IMG/VR virus record: IMGVR_UViG_3300025326_000079
Span: 1-43,251 of that record
Source of the DNA: a virus
DNA length: 43,251 bases
Direction: 5' to 3' (one strand)
Shown here: piece after piece, positions 37,762-43,251 of the stretch
Numbering within the stretch: position 1 is the stretch's first letter
How the letters are laid out: each line of letters starts with the position of its first letter
The notes under the pieces: model-generated
What the model was told of the DNA's origin: nothing
What the model saw: the letters and a program-made list of their open reading frames with translations, nothing else
Databases searched by the model: none
Made by a program: the position numbers and the translations under genes

Positions 37762-37781
37762 TTTTCAATCGTACGATACAA
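37762..37781 (+). promoter_or_regulatory. TCGTACGA regulatory motif
   Basis: TTTTCAATCGTACGATACAA, identical over 20 bases to the copy at 27872-27891. The RBS AAGGAAG of the 78-aa gene begins 3 nt later. Confidence 0.7.
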
Positions 37782-37794
37782 TAAGGAAGTAACT

Positions 37795-38031
37795 ATGTTG
37801 CGGAAATTTTTTGAAAAAATTAACGATGAAGAAATCATTGACGGAGAAACAGGTGATGTATATCGCCACATCGAAATAGATTATAGAGGTAATAAAATCG
37901 AAATCAATGAAGATATAACTGGTGAAAAAGTTGGAAAATTTCATGCAAAAGCCAACAACAACAACCTAACAACAAAAATAAATATGGATGAAGGTGGAGT
38001 TATTGGTTGGCTTAAATCTATTTTTGGCTAA
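37795..38031 (+). CDS. Hypothetical protein, 78 aa
   Basis: MLRKFFEKINDEEIIDGETGDVYRHIEIDYRG..., acidic, beta-rich, with an amphipathic C-terminal end (GVIGWLKSIFG). First gene after a motif copy, so it may start a separately controlled block of late-early genes with the membrane proteins that follow. Unknown. Confidence 0.7.
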   Translation: MLRKFFEKINDEEIIDGETGDVYRHIEIDYRGNKIEINEDITGEKVGKFHAKANNNNLTTKINMDEGGVIGWLKSIFG

Positions 38032-38046
38032 AGAAAGGTAGTAAAA

Positions 38047-38373
38047 ATGAAAAAAGCTTTTTACGTTTTGCTTATTCTTGTTGTTCTACTCTCCTTTACA
38101 ACATACAAATTGTGGATAAAAGAACCTCAAACATTTGTTATGTGTAATACAGGTGCTATGATAGCTATTAGAGTGAAACCATCAAGTGACGCTCAAATCA
38201 TCTATGCATTATCAAAATATGACAAAATATGGTGGAGTGGAGCCAGAACCGAGAAATGGTTATTTATTGATTATATTTACGGTTCAGGTTGGATTGAAAC
38301 ATCAGCAGAATTAGGAGATTGCCCACCAGAAACAAAACCACCATCAATCTTCGATGTAAGATTTATAACATAA
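38047..38373 (+). CDS. Exported SH3b-like protein, 108 aa
   Basis: N-terminal signal or anchor helix (KKAFYVLLILVVLLSFTTY) then a bacterial-SH3-like domain: AIRVKPSSDAQIIYALSKYDKI, GARTEKWLFIDYIYGSGWIE. SH3b domains outside the membrane often bind cell wall. Could act at the host surface, for example in superinfection exclusion; inference. Confidence 0.7.
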   Translation: MKKAFYVLLILVVLLSFTTYKLWIKEPQTFVMCNTGAMIAIRVKPSSDAQIIYALSKYDKIWWSGARTEKWLFIDYIYGSGWIETSAELGDCPPETKPPSIFDVRFIT

Positions 38374-38427
38374 TTATCCCATTGCAATAAATTGCATATA
38401 ACTTGAACTGATGATATATAGCTTTTT

Positions 38428-39093
38428 ATGCTATACAAAATCCTTTCACGTTTATTTAGAAATAATGATCTTGAGTGGCGTTACACACCTCGGCCGCAAC
38501 ATGTATTTTTTTATCCCTTACTGTTAATGTCTGTGGGTGTTGTTACATATATGCAAAATGGATGGATATTATTTGGTATCTTTTGTTTCGCGTTTGGCGC
38601 CGGGTTAGGGGTAACAATTATTCTTGGTATGAATTGGGATAAAGCTATTGAATACTGGGATACAATCAATAAAGTTACTAACACAATGATGAATATCAAA
38701 GACCCTGCCATCAGAAATGAAATCTGGAAATCAATGGGGTATAATTTTGTTCCTACCAATATCCAGATCACAGAACGAAAAACAGACGAAAAAGGAAATT
38801 TTACTGGGTTCGTTTTTCATAAGCCTAACATCTCCCCTGCTATCATGCAGATGATTGCCAATAAGGTTCTAATGAGTGGTGATCTAAACTTCAAGGAAGA
38901 GGAATATTCATCAATCGTAAAGAGTTTTCGTAAAGTTCAAAAAGATTTCAAGCAAAAAGAAATCATAAAACAAAATCACATTAGAAACCCACGCTTGAGT
39001 TATTCTTTCACCAAAAAAGGCATTGATATGCTTTATCAATTCGCAAGTGAAGGTGTAAAACTTGAGCTTGAGCGAAGAAAGGAAAATAAATGA
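38428..39093 (+). CDS. Membrane protein, 221 aa
   Basis: Two transmembrane helices near residues 27-66 (FFYPLLLMSVGVVTYMQ; FGIFCFAFGAGLGVTIILG) and a soluble, helical C-terminal part that may contain a winged-helix (KGIDMLYQFASEG). No family recognised. A weak promoter-like TTGCAT-17-TATATA lies upstream. Confidence 0.72.
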   Translation: MLYKILSRLFRNNDLEWRYTPRPQHVFFYPLLLMSVGVVTYMQNGWILFGIFCFAFGAGLGVTIILGMNWDKAIEYWDTINKVTNTMMNIKDPAIRNEIWKSMGYNFVPTNIQITERKTDEKGNFTGFVFHKPNISPAIMQMIANKVLMSGDLNFKEEEYSSIVKSFRKVQKDFKQKEIIKQNHIRNPRLSYSFTKKGIDMLYQFASEGVKLELERRKENK

Positions 39094-39308
39094 ACCACCA
39101 AGTAGATATTTTTTTATCGTGTGGTTGTATTGTGTTTGAAAAAATTGAGGCGGTTATATTTTTACCTCAACCCAGTGAAATACGCAAATGTATCAAGCAC
39201 AGGAGAGATGCCACAATTTTGAAAGTAAGTCAACCCTATTGGGTGGAAGATGAGCAAAAGGTAGAGGATACACAACCTATGGTACCGAAAAAGAATTTGA
39301 AAAAGTAA
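39090..39308 (+). CDS. Hypothetical protein, 72 aa
   Basis: MNHQVDIFLSCGCIVFEKIEAVIFLP..., ATGA-coupled to the membrane protein. Contains CGC and a charged tail. Last gene of the plus-strand unit, just before the shared terminator. Unknown. Confidence 0.66.
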   Translation: MNHQVDIFLSCGCIVFEKIEAVIFLPQPSEIRKCIKHRRDATILKVSQPYWVEDEQKVEDTQPMVPKKNLKK

Positions 39309-39310
39309 AT

Positions 39311-39342
39311 AAAAAAGGACTGGATAATTCCAGTCCTTTTTT
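39311..39342. terminator. Bidirectional terminator between converging units
   Basis: GGACTGG-ATAATT-CCAGTCC stem flanked by A6 on the left and T6 on the right, so each strand sees a T-run after the stem. It separates the plus-strand unit (ends 39308) from the minus-strand unit (ends 39353). Confidence 0.93.
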
Positions 39343-39352
39343 ATTTAATAAA

Positions 39353-40069
39353 CTATTTACTTATAACATGAGCAATTACGCCAAAAGGTTGGTACGGTTT
39401 TGTTGGTGGTGTAAAGTTTGCTGTCCACCTGGCAATGCCTTTACTAATCCTAAATTCATCGAGCCAGCCATTTAGGTAAAAACTTGCGCCAACAGCGTTG
39501 AAATAACCACCAACATACAAAACACTGGCAATATCGGGCATGGGGTCTGTATCAGTAGTTGTAACCCCTATTTGAGTACCATTGATAAACATCATGTATC
39601 CATTTGTGCCATCTTTTATAACGGCAACGTGATACCAGGTATCCCCAGCCGGGTTCCACGCAGGGAATATCTCAATGAGTTGCGCCGCACCGGAACGAAC
39701 ATTGAAATACAGGGTGTTGCCTGCAAGTGCAATCCCCCAAAAATTGTTAACATCTGCCCATTGCGAAACAAACCCTTGCGTTGCAGTTCCAGGGTCGCCG
39801 TTGAAACGGACCCAAAAATCTACGGTCCATTTATTAGAATTTGAGCCACTATCTAATCGCCAATCCACACTGTCTGCGGTTGTAATGTAATCGTTAGTTC
39901 CATCAAATAAACCAGATACCCCATTGAATTTGGATTGAGCGGTATCAATCTGTACATTTCCTACTGGAGTCCAGGTCTTGCCCGACTCGTCGATAAATGT
40001 CGTGGATCCATCCAGACCATCCATATGCAACATTACCACACAGTATTTATCAGGTAATCTCCAAGTCAT
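39353..40069 (-). CDS. LamG/concanavalin-like lectin domain structural protein
   Basis: 238 aa forming a single Laminin_G_3-like jelly roll: GLFDGTNDYITTADS, WTVDFWVRFNG, 'TWYHVAVIKDGTNGYMMFINGTQIG', LYVGGYF and the closing LDEFRISKGIARWTANFTPPTKPY. Last gene of the late unit, after tail-tip genes, so a tail-associated sugar-binding or receptor-binding protein is likely. Confidence 0.85.
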   Translation of the reverse strand: MTWRLPDKYCVVMLHMDGLDGSTTFIDESGKTWTPVGNVQIDTAQSKFNGVSGLFDGTNDYITTADSVDWRLDSGSNSNKWTVDFWVRFNGDPGTATQGFVSQWADVNNFWGIALAGNTLYFNVRSGAAQLIEIFPAWNPAGDTWYHVAVIKDGTNGYMMFINGTQIGVTTTDTDPMPDIASVLYVGGYFNAVGASFYLNGWLDEFRISKGIARWTANFTPPTKPYQPFGVIAHVISK

Positions 40070-40076
40070 ATTTCAC

Positions 40077-40859
40077 CTATGCCAAACTTAAATAACGGGT
40101 TGGAAATACATATAGATCAACATATTCATCAGTTGCTGGAGTTGCCTGAAAAGCATCTTGATCTATTGTAACTTTATCCCCAATCGCGAGAGACACGCCA
40201 CTGTCAGCAGTAAACGGAGTAGGGGAATATTGCACAGTAGTCGCTAAGGTTGGTTTTGTCGTGAACATAGTAACACCATTTTTATTTATATCAACCGTTG
40301 TATTGTTTGTTGTCCCAGGTGTTCCAACATGCAAATCGGTTCCAAATACTCGCATTGGGAATAATGCGGTTTGCTGGTTCATTACATTTGTCTCAATTGC
40401 TGAAATTGAACCAGCTTTGGCAAATTTCAAAATAAACCTTTCAGTACCCACCGAAGAATATTTCAAACTTCCCACATCTATACTCGCCATGACATCACCA
40501 ATAATTGTAAATGTTGTGTTTGGTGCTCCATATGTTTGTGGGATAGATTGCATAGCACACTTGATAACACCAGACTCTGCCCACCTGAAAACGGTACATT
40601 TTCCAAATGAATATATTGTTGTGCTTGAATAATCTCCAGTTACTGTAAACGTTGTGTTACTTGTTCTGACAGGAGTACCTGGAACAGTTACCCAATATGT
40701 AGCACCAATAATTGTACCTAATTGAGCCAAGAAATCTTCTACTTCAATTACGGCGTCAAGCGTTGGTGGACTCCCATTGACAGCATACAATAATGCCGCA
40801 AGGTTGAGCATTGTTACTTTTCTGTCTACTGCAAGATCAACCAAAGTTTCATCAGTCAT
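40077..40859 (-). CDS. Fibre-like structural protein, 260 aa
   Basis: N-terminal ~60 residues may attach to the tail; the rest is beta-rich. The end (DLHVGTPGTTNNTTVDINKNGVTMF, then a strand pair and SLAIGDKVTIDQD) is a beta-sandwich type common in phage surface proteins: vgT-x-x-N-T-VDI-NG, ending in GD-x-x-TI. No enzyme motif. Lies between two LamG-containing genes; receptor contact is plausible. Confidence 0.72.
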   Translation of the reverse strand: MTDETLVDLAVDRKVTMLNLAALLYAVNGSPPTLDAVIEVEDFLAQLGTIIGATYWVTVPGTPVRTSNTTFTVTGDYSSTTIYSFGKCTVFRWAESGVIKCAMQSIPQTYGAPNTTFTIIGDVMASIDVGSLKYSSVGTERFILKFAKAGSISAIETNVMNQQTALFPMRVFGTDLHVGTPGTTNNTTVDINKNGVTMFTTKPTLATTVQYSPTPFTADSGVSLAIGDKVTIDQDAFQATPATDEYVDLYVFPTRYLSLA

Positions 40860-40868
40860 AATATTCTC

Positions 40869-43163
40869 CTATGGGGTTTCTCCTTTTACCTCACCATTTA
40901 CAACATTGGCATAACGTACGGTACCAATTTTATTTTCAACACTATCAAATATTTTCATTGATGGAGTAATTGGGTTATTTATATAATCTGCAAGCTCATC
41001 AGTTTCAACAAAAGGAGCGTTGAAAATAAAATCAGGGACTATGGTGTAGTCATCCTCGCCGGCAACAATCAAAGCATCCTCGGCATCAGATGTTATTCTG
41101 TTGTATATCCTAATATCTTTTATCGATCCCCAAAAATCATAAATCAAATTATCAAATAAAAGACTTTGGTTTCCAATGTGAATTGGAATTGCACTATCAT
41201 CTTTTGACGTACCAACAGGAGTTGCCGTTTCTGTCAATGTTTGCAAAACACCAGCGACTTTTATAATTGGATTATTTGTGGCGCTTATGCTGTTGAATTT
41301 TATAATGATATTGCACCATGTATTAACCTTACTATTCATCGTATTCAAGGGCGTTTGCCATATTCCCCAATTGGTGCTAAAAGAATGGAGGTATTGGATC
41401 ATACCATCGACACCACCACCTGCAAGCATCCAAACCTCCCAGCCATAATCATCTAGCCCAGTTCCTCTTCGTTTACTTATAAATGGTACTCCTGAAACAA
41501 TTGTCCTTGGATATACCCACAAAGAAATTGTTTTCTGGATGAGATTTTCAAGTTTTGGTAATGGGTCGAATATCAAAACATTCTTGCTTGCATTTACACC
41601 ACTATATCGAATAGCAATTGGTGATAATGATAATGATCTATCAAGCTCTTTGACCTTATAGGTGATAAATATATTTCCTCCTATGGTTATTTTCAAAGAC
41701 TCAATCCCTTGAACAAAAACATACTTATCAGTATTTTTGGACATCGAAACAATATGGCGTAAATGTCCAATATCAGTCAACATGAAGTTTGCCATATTCT
41801 CATTGTCAAGATTAGCGCAAAAAGAAATACTGGTAATAATCTTTTTGGGATCTTTTTCTTTCGATAACAGTAAATTAAAATCATCTGTTATGCCTTGAAT
41901 ATCTTGACGATAAACAAGATCATATATGGTAGGCCTTACATCATGCTCAAGCTGTGAAGCCTCATCCTCTGCTGTATGGCTCAAAGGTTGCTGATTGAAT
42001 ATAGGTCTTCCAAAAAACTCAATGGAAGTAATGGCTCCAGAAGGACCGTTATTTATTATTTCCCACTTCCAACTATCTGCACCAGCAACAAAATTATGGA
42101 CAAGATCGTCTGCGCCATCAGGGCCTAAATTGTAACCAAAATAATCTGGGTATACAGGTTCTATAACATCTATGGCGCTGTCAGGAACTTTCCCGTCTGT
42201 TGTTTCTGGGTACCCACCTTCAATTACTATTGTCGCTCCTGCTGGTATTGAAATAGGCGGATTTTCATTGTATAAATTGTATGTATAAAGTTGATATATA
42301 TTCCCAACACCAAAATCAACTTGTCTTGGTTTTACAGTTGCAACAATTTTATTTATTACTTCACCATCATCTTGTTTAATTTCTGTTGGTCGTGGAAATT
42401 CTGGCCCTATTGTGATATTTACTTCCTTTGAAAACAGTATCTTGCCTCCACTCATCAAACGAAGATAACCACCATCCATTTTCTCTAAAGCACCGCCTAC
42501 AAGTTCACCGGTTTTGTATGTATATGTATTTGGTGTTAGCGTTCCTTTTCTTGCGTTTGCGTTTTCAATAACGAGAGTTTCGTTATTTCTAAGATATATG
42601 TATCCTAGTTCTGAAATTGCGTAATTATAAAGCTCTGCATACAAAGTAGTTTTTCTGTTTCTTATTGCATCAAATACAATTGAGAAAGTTTCCAACCCGG
42701 TATCAAAATCAATGTCATTGGGTTGATTTGGGGCATACGTCAAAAGCATGGTAACTGCCTCATCAATTCTTTTATCTTGAGCAACAGGAATATTTCTCAA
42801 TAAATTTCGCAAAGCAAGACCTAGCCAATCAACAGCATTAATTACTATTGTTTGATCTAGCCTTGTGTGTTCTGATGGATCTGCTTTGATTACATAAAAA
42901 TAAAATACCTTCTGCAAGGACAACCAATTGATTGAAATTTTCAATATTGTTTTCCTTTTGAAATCAATATTGGCATCGAATACATTATCCTTATTATTTA
43001 TTGTAAGCGTAAGCATACCAGGAGAAGCAAGGCGATCACCAAAATCCCTTGTTTGCATTCCTATTCCCGTAATGTCAATGTCACTAATACAATAATTAGT
43101 GATATTGACCCATGCGGACCCGTCCCATCTTTCGATGGTTTGGCTATCTGGAAATATTGTCAT
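40869..43163 (-). CDS. Tail-tip / baseplate protein with C-terminal LamG domain
   Basis: 764 aa, the first gene after the tape measure when the circle is closed. N-terminal ~110 residues (IERWDGSAWVNITNYCISDIDI...) resemble distal-tail beta domains; the middle matches the plan of tail-associated hub proteins; about 520-690 is a LamG-like jelly roll (ISLWVYPRTIVSG, WCNIIIKFN, 'FWGSIKDIRIYNRITSDAE'). It probably joins tube end to fibres and binds sugars. The gene runs into the right copy of the terminal repeat. Confidence 0.82.
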   Translation of the reverse strand: MTIFPDSQTIERWDGSAWVNITNYCISDIDITGIGMQTRDFGDRLASPGMLTLTINNKDNVFDANIDFKRKTILKISINWLSLQKVFYFYVIKADPSEHTRLDQTIVINAVDWLGLALRNLLRNIPVAQDKRIDEAVTMLLTYAPNQPNDIDFDTGLETFSIVFDAIRNRKTTLYAELYNYAISELGYIYLRNNETLVIENANARKGTLTPNTYTYKTGELVGGALEKMDGGYLRLMSGGKILFSKEVNITIGPEFPRPTEIKQDDGEVINKIVATVKPRQVDFGVGNIYQLYTYNLYNENPPISIPAGATIVIEGGYPETTDGKVPDSAIDVIEPVYPDYFGYNLGPDGADDLVHNFVAGADSWKWEIINNGPSGAITSIEFFGRPIFNQQPLSHTAEDEASQLEHDVRPTIYDLVYRQDIQGITDDFNLLLSKEKDPKKIITSISFCANLDNENMANFMLTDIGHLRHIVSMSKNTDKYVFVQGIESLKITIGGNIFITYKVKELDRSLSLSPIAIRYSGVNASKNVLIFDPLPKLENLIQKTISLWVYPRTIVSGVPFISKRRGTGLDDYGWEVWMLAGGGVDGMIQYLHSFSTNWGIWQTPLNTMNSKVNTWCNIIIKFNSISATNNPIIKVAGVLQTLTETATPVGTSKDDSAIPIHIGNQSLLFDNLIYDFWGSIKDIRIYNRITSDAEDALIVAGEDDYTIVPDFIFNAPFVETDELADYINNPITPSMKIFDSVENKIGTVRYANVVNGEVKGETP

Positions 43164-43251
43164 ATCAAATCACCTTTGCAAGTTCTTTGGCAATTAGTTC
43201 TGCAAATTCTGTTTTATCAAAATCTTTTTTGGCAAGCAATTGCCTTAGTAC
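43122..43251. repeat. Right copy of terminal direct repeat
   Basis: Matches 11-140 with one mismatch; 43126-43251 is exact. It covers the start of the tail-tip gene and, on the circle, the end of the tape-measure gene. It agrees with an uninterrupted tail-tip frame. Confidence 0.9.

Noticed and set aside
1-43251. CRISPR array, retron or diversity-generating retroelement
   Set aside because: No regularly spaced identical repeats, no reverse transcriptase, and no template/variable repeat pair near the fibre genes.
1-43251. Insertion sequence or transposase
   Set aside because: No transposase-like protein and no short target duplications were seen.

Overview
The window is one complete tailed-phage (siphophage-like) genome written as a linear contig. 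Its last ~130 bases repeat its first ~130 (15-140 equals 43126-43251, one mismatch just outside), so the molecule closes to a circle of about 43.1 kb. The minus-strand gene starting at 43163 then follows directly on the tape-measure gene ending at 54. Base composition is AT-rich (roughly 37% GC by eye), genes are densely packed with ATGA and TAATG overlaps and good Shine-Dalgarno sites, and the standard code is used. There is no host flank, integrase, tRNA or phage polymerase. The host cannot be named: the GH25 lysozyme and SPP1/PBSX-type head genes are common in phages of Gram-positives, while the C4-like RNA locus is best known from phages of Proteobacteria.

Layout. Two large transcription units diverge from a control region at about 17.95-18.24 kb and converge on a bidirectional terminator at 39.31-39.34 kb. 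The minus-strand late unit runs leftward from 17.94 kb, through the contig junction, to 39.35 kb: holin-like protein, membrane protein, GH25 lysozyme, unknown 252-aa protein, small and large terminase, portal, MuF head protein with a C-terminal ADP-ribosyltransferase-like domain, a GC-rich structured RNA locus resembling C4/CI antisense-RNA switches, four small unknown genes, scaffold, major capsid, a glycosyltransferase plus two methyltransferases, head-tail connectors, tail tube, tail chaperones joined by a -1 frameshift site (A AAA AAC), tape measure, tail-tip protein, fibre-like protein and LamG protein.

The plus-strand early unit (18.24-39.31 kb) carries a SLOG-family protein, a RepA-like helicase ATPase, about 1 kb of non-coding DNA rich in inverted repeats (candidate origin and small RNAs), many small conserved phage genes, a SprT-like metalloprotease, a UvrD/Rep-like helicase, a ribbon-helix-helix regulator, a possible ssDNA-binding protein, an ERCC4-type nuclease, a Sak4-like ATPase, a DNA methyltransferase, a lone AP2 domain, a PLP-enzyme-like protein, a MazG/DUF550-like nucleotide hydrolase, a regulator and several membrane proteins.

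The less ordinary part is regulatory. A motif built on the palindrome ATCGTACGAT (best form TTTTCAATCGTACGATACAA) lies just upstream of genes in both units. Two leaders place a terminator between a promoter and the first gene. Several non-coding gaps can fold into mutually exclusive hairpins, one gap holds a 56-bp perfect palindrome, and the C4-like locus sits inside the late operon directly behind the MuF gene. Together these suggest control by RNA switching and antitermination.
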